Shown here: positions 15,609-23,260 of the stretch, piece after piece
How positions within the stretch are numbered: the stretch's first letter is position 1
How the letters are laid out: each line of letters begins with the position of its first letter
NCBI GenBank assembly: GCA_902494765.1
Contig: CABUUK010000019.1
Location: 1-31,946, forward strand
DNA: 31,946 nucleotides
Direction of reading: 5' to 3'
Origin: an uncultured Collinsella sp.
Lineage (GTDB): Bacteria > Actinomycetota > Coriobacteriia > Coriobacteriales > Coriobacteriaceae
The notes under the pieces: generated by a model
The model's input: the letters and a program-made list of their open reading frames with translations, nothing else
Databases searched by the model: none
What the model was told of the DNA's origin: nothing
Program-made: the position numbers and the translations under genes

Positions 15609-16493
15609 ATGTCCGATATCGAGAATCCGGCAGGCGACACGCGCCCGATTGGCGTGTTCGATTCTGGTTTGGGCGGTCTGACGGTTGCGCGCGCGATTGC
15701 GACGGCGCTGCCGCACGAGTCCGTCTACTACTTTGGCGACACCAAGCGCTGCCCCTACGGCACCCGCACCGAGGATGAAGTGCGCTCGTTTGCGTTGCAG
15801 GCGGGTCGTTGGCTTTCGAAGCACGACGTCAAGATTATGGTCATCGCCTGCAACACGGCGACCGCTGCGGCCTTGCGTCTGGCCCAGCAGGTGCTCGACG
15901 TTCCCGTGATCGGTGTGATCGCGCCGGGTGCCCGTGCGGCAATCAACAGCACGCGTACGCGTCGCGTGGGCGTGCTTGCCACCAACCTCACTATTCGCTC
16001 GGGCGCCTACACGCGCGCCATTCAGGACCTGGATGCCGGTGTCGATGTATACGGCTGTCCTGCCTCGAGCTTTGTCGAGGTTGTCGAACACGAGCTCGCC
16101 TCGGGTGCACATCTGCAGGAACAGTGGCTTGAGAACGAGGACATCTTCGATACGCCTGCTGTGCGTGCGCTGGTGGGTGCCACGGTTGAGCCGCTACGCG
16201 ACCACGGTATCGATACCGTGGTGCTCGGCTGTACGCATTTCCCGCTGTTGGTGGGACCTATCCGCCATGCGCTGGGGCCTGGGGTGCGCGTCGTAAGTTC
16301 CGCCGAGGAGACTACACGCGAGCTGACCGATATCCTCACACGCCGCGAGCAGCTGGCGGGCGACGCCGCCGAGCCGCAGCATCGTTTTGCCACGACGGCC
16401 GATAACATTGCCGAGTTTGCGGTGGCGGGCAGCTTTATCTTTGGTCAGCCGCTCAAGAGCATCGAACATATCGATATCGATGAGCTGAAATAG
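15609..16493 (+). CDS. murI: Glutamate racemase
   Basis: MurI supplies D-glutamate for peptidoglycan. The protein is 294 residues, a little longer than the usual 265-270. It has IGVFDSGLGGLTVARA near the N-terminus and the two catalytic cysteines Cys81 (IACNTATAAAL) and Cys208 (LGCTHFPLL). GTGAGGT precedes ATG 15609. Placement close to murE groups two precursor-synthesis genes, although a phosphatase gene lies between. Confidence 0.95.
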   Translation: MSDIENPAGDTRPIGVFDSGLGGLTVARAIATALPHESVYYFGDTKRCPYGTRTEDEVRSFALQAGRWLSKHDVKIMVIACNTATAAALRLAQQVLDVPVIGVIAPGARAAINSTRTRRVGVLATNLTIRSGAYTRAIQDLDAGVDVYGCPASSFVEVVEHELASGAHLQEQWLENEDIFDTPAVRALVGATVEPLRDHGIDTVVLGCTHFPLLVGPIRHALGPGVRVVSSAEETTRELTDILTRREQLAGDAAEPQHRFATTADNIAEFAVAGSFIFGQPLKSIEHIDIDELK

Positions 16494-16547
16494 ATGTAAG
16501 GCAGCCGCCCAAGCCTTCGCCACATCTTTTGTCGAAAGGAAATTTCT

Positions 16548-17273
16548 ATGGAGTACATGCAGGTCAACCGCGCCAACGGTCGCGCCGCCAACGAGTTGCG
16601 CCCCGTTAAGCTCACCCGTGGCGTCATGAAGCACGCCCACGGCTCGTGTTTGGCCGAGTTCGGCGACACGCGCGTGCTGTGCGCCGCCACTATCGAGGAG
16701 GGCGTGCCGGGCTGGCGAAAAGGAGCTAAGGCCGGCTGGGTGACCGCGGAATACGCCATGCTGCCGGCGTCGACCGGCAAGCGCTGCAAGCGCGAGCACG
16801 CCAACCGCAAGGGTCGCTCCATGGAGATCGAGCGCCTCATTGGCCGCAGCCTGCGTACCGTCGTCAACATGAAGGCGCTCGGCGAGTACACCGTCACCGT
16901 CGACTGCGATGTGATTCAGGCCGATGGCGGCACGCGTACAGCGAGCATCACCGGCGCCTGGGTGGCGCTGCACGACGCCCTCGCCATGTGGGTCGAGGCG
17001 GGCAAGATCGAACGCATCCCGCTTATCGGCCAGGTGGCTGCCATCTCCATGGGCGTTGTCGACGGCAATACTCTGCTTGACCTCGATTATTCGGAGGACA
17101 GCCATGCCGAGGTCGACATGAACCTCGTCGCCACCGACACCGGCGAGATGATCGAGCTCCAGGGCACCGGCGAGCAGGCGCCCTTTGACCGCAAACGCCT
17201 CAACGCCCTGCTCGACCTGGGCGACAAGGGTATCGCCGAGCTCATCGAGCTTCAGCGCCAAGCCATCGCCTAA
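16548..17273 (+). CDS. rph: Ribonuclease PH
   Basis: RNase PH trims the 3' ends of tRNA precursors by phosphorolysis. The 241-residue length is typical. Visible family blocks are RPVKLTRG, GDTRVLCAATIEEGVPGW, GWVTAEYAMLPAST, EIERLIGRSLR and DCDVIQADGGTRTASITGA. AAGGA (16536-16540) is 7 bp before ATG 16548; an alternative ATG at 16557 would lose three residues. The next gene is an NTP pyrophosphatase, a very common pairing with rph. Confidence 0.96.
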   Translation: MEYMQVNRANGRAANELRPVKLTRGVMKHAHGSCLAEFGDTRVLCAATIEEGVPGWRKGAKAGWVTAEYAMLPASTGKRCKREHANRKGRSMEIERLIGRSLRTVVNMKALGEYTVTVDCDVIQADGGTRTASITGAWVALHDALAMWVEAGKIERIPLIGQVAAISMGVVDGNTLLDLDYSEDSHAEVDMNLVATDTGEMIELQGTGEQAPFDRKRLNALLDLGDKGIAELIELQRQAIA

Positions 17274-17309
17274 CCTGCCAAAAGGGACGGGTTTATTTTG
17301 GTAGGTTTT
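17274..17309 (+). terminator. Hairpin with GGGACGGG loop, probable rph terminator
   Basis: CCTGCCAAAA (17274-17283) pairs with TTTTGGTAGG (17296-17305) including one G-U, enclosing the 12-nt loop GGGACGGGTTTA, and TTTT follows. It begins at the base after the rph stop. The loop sequence recurs in other hairpins of this window (18502, 23261, 24969), so this is also a member of a repeat family. Confidence 0.6.
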
Positions 17310-17413
17310 ATCTGCTGAAATGCTGCGTTGAAAGGTCCGATCGCCTGAGAGGGGAGAGGTCAAGTGCCCAAACGCCCCTCACGCGGCTTGCTATAGAGAC
17401 AAGGAGGCCAGTT

Positions 17414-18055
17414 ATGGCACTTGAGAAGATCGACATCGACACCCTCGACCCGGCGGCGACCATCGTCGTGGCAACCGGAAACGCTCATAAACTCACCGAG
17501 ATCGAGGCCATTTTGGGCAAGGTCATGCCCGAGGTGCGCTTTGTGGCGCTCGGCCAGCTGGGCGATTTTGAGGATCCAGAGGAAAACGGCACGACGTTTT
17601 TGGAGAACGCCATCATCAAGGCGCAGGCTGCGGTCGAGGAGACGGGTCTTATGGCCATTGCCGACGATTCGGGCTTGGTCGTCGACGCGCTGGACGGTGA
17701 GCCCGGTGTGTATAGCGCGCGCTACGCGGGCGTTCACGGCGACGATGCCGCCAACAATGCCAAGCTCCTCGTTAACCTGGAAGGCGTGGCCGACGAGGAC
17801 CGCACTGCGCGCTTTATGAGCGTCGTCGCGCTCATCGACACGGACGGTTTGGTCACCTATGGTGAGGGTGCCTGCGAGGGCGTTATCGCACACGAGGGCC
17901 GCGGCGATCACGGCTTTGGCTACGACCCGCTGTTCCTGCCGGTCGACACGCCGGGCAAGACCATGGCCGAGCTGACGGCGGACGAGAAGAACGCCATCAG
18001 CCATCGTTTCCACGCGCTCGAGCACCTATCCGCCAAACTGACGGGCGAGGAGTAG
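17414..18055 (+). CDS. rdgB: XTP/dITP diphosphatase (RdgB/HAM1 family)
   Basis: This enzyme hydrolyses deaminated purine nucleoside triphosphates (XTP, ITP, dITP) to keep them out of nucleic acids. The 213-residue protein shows VATGNAHKLTEIEAIL, IADDSGLVVDALDGEPGVYS, ARYAG, GYDPLFLP and the C-terminal ISHRFHAL. About 15 residues precede the usual N-terminus, but AAGGAGG sits right before ATG 17414 and fixes the start. It is followed by dtd after 3 bp. Confidence 0.94.
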   Translation: MALEKIDIDTLDPAATIVVATGNAHKLTEIEAILGKVMPEVRFVALGQLGDFEDPEENGTTFLENAIIKAQAAVEETGLMAIADDSGLVVDALDGEPGVYSARYAGVHGDDAANNAKLLVNLEGVADEDRTARFMSVVALIDTDGLVTYGEGACEGVIAHEGRGDHGFGYDPLFLPVDTPGKTMAELTADEKNAISHRFHALEHLSAKLTGEE

Positions 18056-18058
18056 GCC

Positions 18059-18505
18059 GTGCGTGCGGTGGTGCAGCGCGTGCTCAACGCCGGCGTGACG
18101 GTCGACGGCGAGTGCGTGGGCAAAATTGGGCGCGGCTATCTGGTGCTACTGGGCGTTGGCCACGACGACACGTGCGCCGAGGCCGATAAGCTGTGGGGCA
18201 AGCTCCGGGGCTTGCGCATTAACGAGGACGAGAACGGCAAGACCAACCTGGCACTTGCCGATGTCGACGGCGAGGTTCTCGTGGTGTCGCAGTTCACGCT
18301 GTTCGCCGATTGCCGTCACGGCCGCCGTCCATCGTTTACGGATGCTGGCGCCCCCGATGTCGCCAACGAGCTCTACGAGTACTTCCTGACGCTCGTTCGC
18401 CAAGATGTCGAACACGTGGCGCACGGCATCTTTGGCGCCGATATGAAAGTCGACTTGGTCAACGACGGCCCATTCACCATCGTCCTGGACACCGACAATC
18501 TGTAA
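18059..18505 (+). CDS. dtd: D-aminoacyl-tRNA deacylase
   Basis: Dtd removes D-amino acids and glycine mischarged onto tRNAs. The protein is 148 residues with MRAVVQRV at the N-terminus, the SQFTLFADC motif and the cis-proline motif NDGPFTIVL near the C-terminus. Translation starts at GTG 18059, with GAGGAG inside the 3' end of the previous gene as ribosome binding site. The 3-bp gap indicates coupling. With rph and rdgB it forms a small quality-control cluster. Confidence 0.95.
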   Translation: MRAVVQRVLNAGVTVDGECVGKIGRGYLVLLGVGHDDTCAEADKLWGKLRGLRINEDENGKTNLALADVDGEVLVVSQFTLFADCRHGRRPSFTDAGAPDVANELYEYFLTLVRQDVEHVAHGIFGADMKVDLVNDGPFTIVLDTDNL

Positions 18506-18542
18506 GTAGTCAATTTGGGACGGGGCTTATTTAGCTACTTGC
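18502..18542 (+). repeat. Imperfect hairpin with GGGACGGGG loop after dtd
   Basis: GTAAGTAG (18502-18509) pairs with CTACTTGC (18535-18542) with one wobble. The apical part holds TTTGGGACGGGGCTTATTT. It overlaps the dtd stop codon and the -35 of the veg promoter. The loop matches the hairpins at 17274 and 23261. There is no T tract, so termination is doubtful. Confidence 0.5.
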
Positions 18543-18568
18543 GTATGGCCACGGCAGGGTGCTATAGT
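18539..18568 (+). promoter_or_regulatory. Likely veg-ispE promoter
   Basis: TTGCGT (18539-18544) is followed after 18 bp by TATAGT (18563-18568), with TG in the extended -10 position (TGcTATAGT). Transcription would start near 18575. A short hairpin AGGGG-tattat-CCCCT with five T (18589-18608) then lies in the leader, about 28 bp before the veg start. Confidence 0.5.
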
Positions 18569-18635
18569 ATTAGAGTTTTGTCTATCTTAGGGGTATTATC
18601 CCCTTTTTGAATTGCACCTTCTGGAGGCCCTGTTC

Positions 18636-18932
18636 ATGGAAGAGATGGAAGTCAATCACGTCGACGACATCCACGAGAAGCTGACCGATATGGTGGGCGA
18701 TCGCGTTAAGGTGAAGGCCAACATGGGCCGCACCCGCGTCGTCGAGCGCATGGGCACCATCAAGAGCGTCCATCCGGCAGTCTTTATCGTCGAGGTCGAC
18801 GAGCGCCGTGGCCGCAAGTCGCGTCAGTCCTACCAGTATATTGATGTTCTCACCGGCCAGGTCGAGCTGTTCGACCCCGAGAGCGGCGAGCACATTTTTA
18901 CCCCGCTCGGCAATCAGCTCGAGGAGCACTAG
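18636..18932 (+). CDS. veg: Veg family protein
   Basis: This 98-residue protein matches the Veg family, small Sm-like barrel proteins. The visible core is VGDRVKVKANMGRTRVVER, then GTIKSVHPAVFIVEV and RQSYQYIDVLTGQVEL. In Bacillus, Veg stimulates biofilm formation, but the biochemical role is unknown. Position directly before ispE is the same as in Bacillus, which supports the call. I use ATG 18636 with GGAGG at 18623-18627; an in-frame TTG at 18612 would add eight residues with no support. Confidence 0.88.
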   Translation: MEEMEVNHVDDIHEKLTDMVGDRVKVKANMGRTRVVERMGTIKSVHPAVFIVEVDERRGRKSRQSYQYIDVLTGQVELFDPESGEHIFTPLGNQLEEH

Positions 18933-18934
18933 CG

Positions 18935-19831
18935 GTGACCGATTGGTCCCTGACCCTTTCCGCGCCGGCAAAGATCAACCTCTATCTGGGGGTTCATACC
19001 GAGCGCGACGACCGCGGCTACCATAAGGTCGATTCCCTGATGGCAGCCGTCGGTCTTGCCGATATCGTGACAGTCGCTCCGGCGCAGGAGCTGACCGTCC
19101 AGACGATTCCGGCATCCGACTTTCCCATGCAAAAGAATACGGCGTATCGTGCGGCCGCTGCTATGGCCGAGCATTATGGTCGCGAAGCCAATGTCTGCAT
19201 CACGATCGAGAAGCGCATCCCGTTGTGTGCCGGCCTGGGAGGTCCTTCGACGGATGCCGCGGCGGTCATTGTCGCCTTGGCAGAGAGTTGGGGTATCGAC
19301 CGTGCCGATCCCGCGCTGGACAACATCGCGCGCGGCATTGGCGCCGACGTTCCCTTCTTTTTGCATGCCAGCCCTGCATTTTACGTGGGTGGGGGAGACG
19401 TGCTGGCAACCGAGTACCCCGCACTACCCGCGACACCCGTCGTGCTGGTCAAGCCGCGCGAGGCAAGCGTTTCAACAATTGAAGCCTATCGACGTTTTGA
19501 CGAGACCCCAGCGCCTGCGGACAAGCCCGGAGCGATCGCATCTGCCCTTCACTCGGGAGATGCAGAGGTGGCCTACGCGCTCGTCCACAACAACCTGGGT
19601 GTCATTTCCGCGCAGATGGAGCCGCGGATTCAAACGGTGCTTGACTGGCTTCGTTCACAGGACGGTACCATTGCCGTAAACGTGTGCGGTTCGGGTGCCT
19701 GCTCGTTTGCTCTCTGCGATACCGCCGCCACGGCAGTCAATCTTGCGGCAGACGCTCAACAAAACGGCTGGTGGGCTTATGCAACGGAGCTCGTTTCCGA
19801 CACGGTTCGCATTGAAGCGCCAAAGAAGTAA
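18935..19831 (+). CDS. ispE: 4-diphosphocytidyl-2-C-methyl-D-erythritol kinase
   Basis: IspE is the GHMP-family kinase of the methylerythritol phosphate route to isoprenoids. The 298-residue protein has SAPAKINLYLGVHTERDDRG at the N-terminus, the ATP motif IPLCAGLGGPSTDAAAV (about 94-110) and the C-terminal NVCGSGACSFAL. The ATP motif reads GLGGPSTDAA where GLGGGSSDAA is usual, a tolerated variation. Translation begins at GTG 18935 with GAGGAG (18921-18926) in the end of veg. It is the last gene before the tRNA-Pro unit, and no obvious terminator lies between. Confidence 0.95.
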   Translation: MTDWSLTLSAPAKINLYLGVHTERDDRGYHKVDSLMAAVGLADIVTVAPAQELTVQTIPASDFPMQKNTAYRAAAAMAEHYGREANVCITIEKRIPLCAGLGGPSTDAAAVIVALAESWGIDRADPALDNIARGIGADVPFFLHASPAFYVGGGDVLATEYPALPATPVVLVKPREASVSTIEAYRRFDETPAPADKPGAIASALHSGDAEVAYALVHNNLGVISAQMEPRIQTVLDWLRSQDGTIAVNVCGSGACSFALCDTAATAVNLAADAQQNGWWAYATELVSDTVRIEAPKK

Positions 19832-19840
19832 AAAATTTCT

Positions 19841-19870
19841 CTGGCACACGACGGAAATCTTTGTTACTAT
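19841..19870 (+). promoter_or_regulatory. Likely tRNA-Pro promoter
   Basis: CTGGCA (19841-19846) and TACTAT (19865-19870) are separated by 18 bp and end 11 bp before the tRNA. The match to consensus is moderate. Confidence 0.4.
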
Positions 19871-19881
19871 AGTCGAGCTAA

Positions 19882-19958
19882 CGGGTTGTGGCTCAGTTTG
19901 GTAGAGCACTGCGTTCGGGACGCAGGGGTCGCTGGTTCAAATCCAGTCAACCCGACCA
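19882..19958 (+). tRNA. tRNA-Pro (anticodon CGG)
   Basis: The acceptor stem CGGGTTG/CAACCCG is perfect. The anticodon stem CTGCG/CGCAG encloses loop TTCGGGA, giving anticodon CGG. The T-arm contains GGTTCAAATCC, and A plus CCA are encoded. Length is 77 nt. A terminator follows directly. Confidence 0.97.
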
Positions 19959-19968
19959 GAGCATGAGG

Positions 19969-19997
19969 AGGGACCGCTTCTTGCGGTCCCTTTTTTT
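19969..19997 (+). terminator. Terminator of tRNA-Pro
   Basis: AGGGACCGC (19969-19977) pairs perfectly with GCGGTCCCT (19983-19991), with a 5-nt loop and seven T from 19991. It is a textbook intrinsic terminator. Confidence 0.9.
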
Positions 19998-20005
19998 AGC
20001 TATTG

Positions 20006-20034
20006 TTGTGATACCGCGATACCCGCGGTATACT
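20006..20034 (+). promoter_or_regulatory. tatA promoter with overlapping palindrome
   Basis: TTGTGA (20006-20011) and TATACT (20029-20034) are spaced 17 bp. The spacer is filled by the perfect 8-bp inverted repeat ATACCGCG/CGCGGTAT (20011-20018 and 20024-20031), which also covers half of the -10. A repressor could bind here, or the site may be structural; nothing in the window says which. Confidence 0.5.
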
Positions 20035-20070
20035 CATTCGAGCTTGTCTCGCTGTATTGTGGAGGTCTAC

Positions 20071-20346
20071 ATGTTTGGACTGAGGGCTCCTGAGCTCATC
20101 ATTATTCTCGTTGTTGTCCTGATTATCTTTGGGCCTAAGAACCTGCCGAAGCTCGGTAAGTCCCTCGGCTCTACCGTCAAGAATATCCGCGAGGGTATGG
20201 AGGGCGACGATAAGGGCGAAACCAAGCAGGCCGAGGACGTTGTGGTCGAGGAGTCCAAGGAGGACAAGGAGATCGCAGAGCTCGAGGCCAAGCTCGCTGC
20301 TGCCAAGCAAAAGAAGGCAGAGGACAGCGACGCGGACGCAGAGTAG
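20071..20346 (+). CDS. tatA: Twin-arginine translocase subunit TatA
   Basis: TatA forms the protein-conducting part of the Tat export system for folded proteins. The 91-residue protein has one N-terminal membrane helix (about 8-20), the hinge and amphipathic helix signature FGPKNLPKLGKSLG, and a highly charged Glu/Lys-rich tail. I use ATG 20071 with GGAGG at 20061-20065. The longer in-frame reading from 19888 starts inside tRNA-Pro and is spurious. No tatC is in the window, so this TatA is unlinked from the rest of the system here. Confidence 0.93.
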   Translation: MFGLRAPELIIILVVVLIIFGPKNLPKLGKSLGSTVKNIREGMEGDDKGETKQAEDVVVEESKEDKEIAELEAKLAAAKQKKAEDSDADAE

Positions 20347-20371
20347 TCCCATCCCTTTGGGGTGAGCACCT

Positions 20372-20404
20372 GACCGGCTTGCCCGCAGGCTAGCCGGTCT
20401 TTTT
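20372..20404 (+). terminator. Terminator after tatA
   Basis: GACCGGCT (20372-20379) and AGCCGGTC (20392-20399) form the outer stem, an inner GCC/GGC extends it, and TTTTT follows from 20400. Confidence 0.85.
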
Positions 20405-20412
20405 CGTTTTTG

Positions 20413-20439
20413 TTGACAGTTGATCGTTACATCATAGTT
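20413..20439 (+). promoter_or_regulatory. Candidate greA promoter
   Basis: A perfect TTGACA at 20413-20418 is followed by CATAGT at 20434-20439, a 15-bp spacer. The -35 is convincing and the -10 only moderate. Confidence 0.45.
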
Positions 20440-20453
20440 GGGGAGATATCCGT

Positions 20454-20924
20454 ATGGACGCAAGCCAGATCGTACTGACCGCTGAGGGCCGCCAGAAGCT
20501 CGTCGAGGAGCTCGCTTGGCGTGAGGGCGATTACGCCAAGGAGATCGTCGAGGACATCAAGGAAGCTCGCGCGTTCGGCGACCTTTCGGAGAACTCCGAG
20601 TACGATGCCGCCAAGGAAAAGCAGGCCCAGAATGCTGCTCGCATTGCCGAGATTCAGGCTATTCTCGCCAACGCCCAGGTTGCTGCCACCACGGGTGATC
20701 TGACCGTCTCCATCGGTTCCACCGTTTCGTTGATTGATCCCAACGGTGAGGTCATGGAGGTCACGCTTGTCGGTACCACCGAGACCAACTCGCTCGAGCA
20801 CAAGATCTCCAACGAGTCTCCGGTCGGCCACGCCATCATTGGTCATGGCGAGGGCGACTCCGTCGAGGTCGTTACGCCTTCCGGCAAGACCCGCATCTAC
20901 ACCATCGCCAAGATCGCACGCTAG
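20454..20924 (+). CDS. greA: Transcription elongation factor GreA
   Basis: GreA rescues backtracked RNA polymerase by stimulating transcript cleavage. The 156-residue length is normal. The N-terminal coiled coil contains LTAEGRQKLVEELAW and the tip residues in ARAFGDLSENSEYDAAKE, where the acidic Asp and Glu that act at the polymerase active site are intact. The C-terminal domain has SPVGHAIIGHGEGDSVEV. GGGGAG precedes ATG 20454. Confidence 0.96.
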   Translation: MDASQIVLTAEGRQKLVEELAWREGDYAKEIVEDIKEARAFGDLSENSEYDAAKEKQAQNAARIAEIQAILANAQVAATTGDLTVSIGSTVSLIDPNGEVMEVTLVGTTETNSLEHKISNESPVGHAIIGHGEGDSVEVVTPSGKTRIYTIAKIAR

Positions 20925-20952
20925 ACCACGGTCCCGCGTAAAGGTATGTTTT

Positions 20953-20985
20953 CGCTCCCTGGGACCGAATCCTGGGGAGCGTTTT
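20953..20985 (+). terminator. Terminator-like hairpin between greA and lysS
   Basis: CGCTCCC (20953-20959) pairs with GGGAGCG (20975-20981), and TTTT follows. The lysS ribosome binding site (GAGGAG) lies about 10 nt after it, so the hairpin could also act as an attenuator in a greA-lysS transcript. Confidence 0.6.
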
Positions 20986-21003
20986 AGTTTGAGGAGCTAA
21001 CTT

Positions 21004-22968
21004 ATGGCAGAGAACCAGAACGCCGCCGATCAGGCATCGACGCTCAACGACGAGCGCGCCACCCGCCTGGCCAAGCGCGCCTCCCTGTTCGAGGCGGGCC
21101 AGAATCCGTACCCCGAGCACTCCGAGATCGAGGACTACGTTGCCGACATCGAGGCTAAGTATGCCGAGCTTGCCGATGGCGAGGACACCGAGGACGTCGT
21201 AAAGATCGGCGGCCGCGTGGTTGCCAAGCGCGGTCAGGGCAAGATCATGTTCATCGTCGTCCGCGACGCGACTGGCGAGATTCAGCTGTTCTGCCGTATT
21301 AACGACATGGACGAGGCAGCCTGGAGCACGCTTAAGGCCCTCGACTTGGGCGATATCCTGGGCGTGACCGGCGTGGTCGTGCGCACCAAGCGCGGCCAGC
21401 TTTCCGTCGCTCCCAAGAGCGCGACCCTGCTCTCCAAGGCCGTTCGCCCGCTGCCCGAGAAGTTCCACGGCCTCTCCGACAAGGAGACCCGTTATCGTCA
21501 GCGTTACGTCGACCTCATTGCTAACGACGACGTTCGCGAGACCTTCCGCAAGCGCTCGCAGATCCTCTCCACGTTCCGCCGCTTTATGGAGTCCGATGGC
21601 TACATGGAGGTTGAGACTCCTATCCTGCAGACCATCCAGGGCGGAGCTACTGCCAAGCCGTTCATCACGCACTTCAACGCTCTCGATCAGGAGTGCTACC
21701 TGCGTATCGCCACCGAGCTGCACCTCAAGCGCTGCATCGTCGGCGGCTTTGAGCGCGTGTTCGAAATCGGTCGTATCTTCCGCAACGAGGGTATGGACCT
21801 TACCCACAATCCCGAGTTCACCACGATGGAGGCCTACCGCGCCTTCTCCGATCTCGAGGGCATGAAGGCGCTCGCCCAGGGTGTCATTAAGGCCGCTAAC
21901 AAGGCTATCGGCAACCCCGAGGTTATTGAGTACCAGGGCCAGACCATCGACCTGTCCGGCGAGTGGGCCAGTCGCTCCATGACCGATATCGTCTCTGACG
22001 TGATTGGTAAGCAGGTCACCATCGACACGCCGGTCGAGGAGCTTGCTGCCGCCGCGCGCGAGAAGGGCCTGGAGATCAAGCCCGAGTGGACCGCCGGCAA
22101 GATCATCGCCGAGATCTATGACGAGCTGGGCGAGGACACCATCGTCAACCCCACCTTCGTGTGCGATTACCCCATCGAGGTCAGCCCGCTCGCTAAGCGT
22201 TTTGAGGACGACCCGCGTTTGACTCACCGCTTTGAGCTGGTCATCGCCGGCCACGAGTACGCCAACGCATTCTCCGAGCTCAACGACCCGGTCGACCAGG
22301 CTGAGCGCTTTGCTGCCCAGATGGCCGAGAAGGCCGGCGGCGACGATGAGGCTATGGAGTATGACGAGGACTACGTGCGCGCCCTCGAGTACGGTATGCC
22401 TCCCGCGGGCGGCATTGGCATTGGTATCGACCGCGTGGTCATGCTGCTTACTAACCAGGCTTCTATCCGCGACGTCCTGCTGTTCCCGCACATGAAGCCC
22501 GAGAAGGGTTTCCAGTCCGGTGCCGCTGCCGCCAAGGCTGCAGAGGCCGGCAACGCCGCGAGCCCATTCGTCAAGCCGCTCAAGCCCACGCTCGACTACT
22601 CCAAGATCGCCGTTGAGCCGCTGTTCGAGGAGTTCGTCGACTTTGATACCTTCTCCAAGAGCGATTTCCGCGCTGTGAAGGTCAAGGCATGCGAGGCCGT
22701 CAAGAAGTCCAAGAAGCTGCTGAACTTTACGCTCGACGACGGTACCGGTACCGACCGCACCATCCTCTCCGGTATTCACGCTTATTACGAGCCCGAGGAC
22801 CTGGTCGGCAAGACCTTGCTCGCCATTACCAACCTGCCTCCGCGCAAGATGATGGGTATTCCCAGCTGCGGCATGCTGATCAGCGCTGTCCACGAGGAGG
22901 AGGGCGAGGAGCGCCTCAACCTGATCCAGCTCGACGCCTCCATCCCCGCCGGCGCAAAGATGTACTAA
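21004..22968 (+). CDS. lysS: Lysyl-tRNA synthetase, class II, with C-terminal Trbp111-type tRNA-binding domain
   Basis: The 654-residue protein charges tRNA-Lys. Residues about 50-160 are the anticodon-binding OB fold. The class II core carries motif 2 FEIGRIFRNEGMDLTHNPEF and motif 3 GIGIGIDRVVMLLTN. After an Ala-rich linker (about 500-525), residues about 543-654 form a second OB domain of the Trbp111/MetRS C-terminal type, with DFRAVKVKACE, RTILSGIHAYYEPEDLVGK and PRKMMGIPSCGML. Ordinary LysS ends near 500 residues, so this is a fusion that should add tRNA affinity and perhaps dimer contacts. GAGGAG precedes ATG 21004. The fusion is read directly; its function is inferred. Confidence 0.95.
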   Translation: MAENQNAADQASTLNDERATRLAKRASLFEAGQNPYPEHSEIEDYVADIEAKYAELADGEDTEDVVKIGGRVVAKRGQGKIMFIVVRDATGEIQLFCRINDMDEAAWSTLKALDLGDILGVTGVVVRTKRGQLSVAPKSATLLSKAVRPLPEKFHGLSDKETRYRQRYVDLIANDDVRETFRKRSQILSTFRRFMESDGYMEVETPILQTIQGGATAKPFITHFNALDQECYLRIATELHLKRCIVGGFERVFEIGRIFRNEGMDLTHNPEFTTMEAYRAFSDLEGMKALAQGVIKAANKAIGNPEVIEYQGQTIDLSGEWASRSMTDIVSDVIGKQVTIDTPVEELAAAAREKGLEIKPEWTAGKIIAEIYDELGEDTIVNPTFVCDYPIEVSPLAKRFEDDPRLTHRFELVIAGHEYANAFSELNDPVDQAERFAAQMAEKAGGDDEAMEYDEDYVRALEYGMPPAGGIGIGIDRVVMLLTNQASIRDVLLFPHMKPEKGFQSGAAAAKAAEAGNAASPFVKPLKPTLDYSKIAVEPLFEEFVDFDTFSKSDFRAVKVKACEAVKKSKKLLNFTLDDGTGTDRTILSGIHAYYEPEDLVGKTLLAITNLPPRKMMGIPSCGMLISAVHEEEGEERLNLIQLDASIPAGAKMY

Positions 22969-22971
22969 CTA

Positions 22972-23094
22972 GTTACGCGGTTCTACGAACCGCGTAACGG
23001 CTCGACGCTGCGCGGGCCGCATTTGGACAATCTGACGTTCAACTTCAAGGGCGCGACCTAGGTGGTTACGCGGGTTTACCAACCCACGTAACCA
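22972..23094. repeat. Pair of tandem palindromic units after lysS
   Basis: Unit 1 starts with GTTACGCGGTTC (22972-22983) and its exact complement GAACCGCGTAAC (22987-22998), a 12-bp stem with a 3-nt loop. Unit 2 starts with TGGTTACGCGGGTT (23063-23076) and AACCCACGTAACCA (23081-23094), 14 bp with one mismatch and a 4-nt loop. After each palindrome a related tail follows: GACGCTGCGCG, then a GGACAAT or GCGACAAT block, then a TCA-rich end. Stem bases differ between units while pairing is kept. Confidence 0.7.
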
Positions 23095-23134
23095 GTTGAC
23101 GCTGCGCGCCGCCCAGGGCGACAATTTGTCATTC

Positions 23135-23176
23135 AAAAGGTAAGGCATGACCAGAAGGTCTATGCCTTGCCTTTTT
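23135..23176 (+). terminator. Terminator of lysS
   Basis: AAAAGGTAAGGCAT (from 23135) pairs with ATGCCTTGCCTTTT (to 23175) with one wobble, and a small bulge leads to a closing GACC/GGTC part. The 3' arm runs into TTTTT. It is the strongest terminator in this intergenic region, about 170 bp after the lysS stop. Confidence 0.75.
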
Positions 23177-23260
23177 CATGCCAACTTGTTCGCCCTGGAC
23201 GTCGCTCGCTGTCCGTCCTCTACCTGCGGCGTTGGCTTGGTTGACACTTAGAACATCGAT

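Noticed and set aside
19888..20070. N-terminal extension of TatA
   Set aside because: It begins inside tRNA-Pro and crosses a strong terminator. The true TatA start is ATG 20071 with GGAGG.
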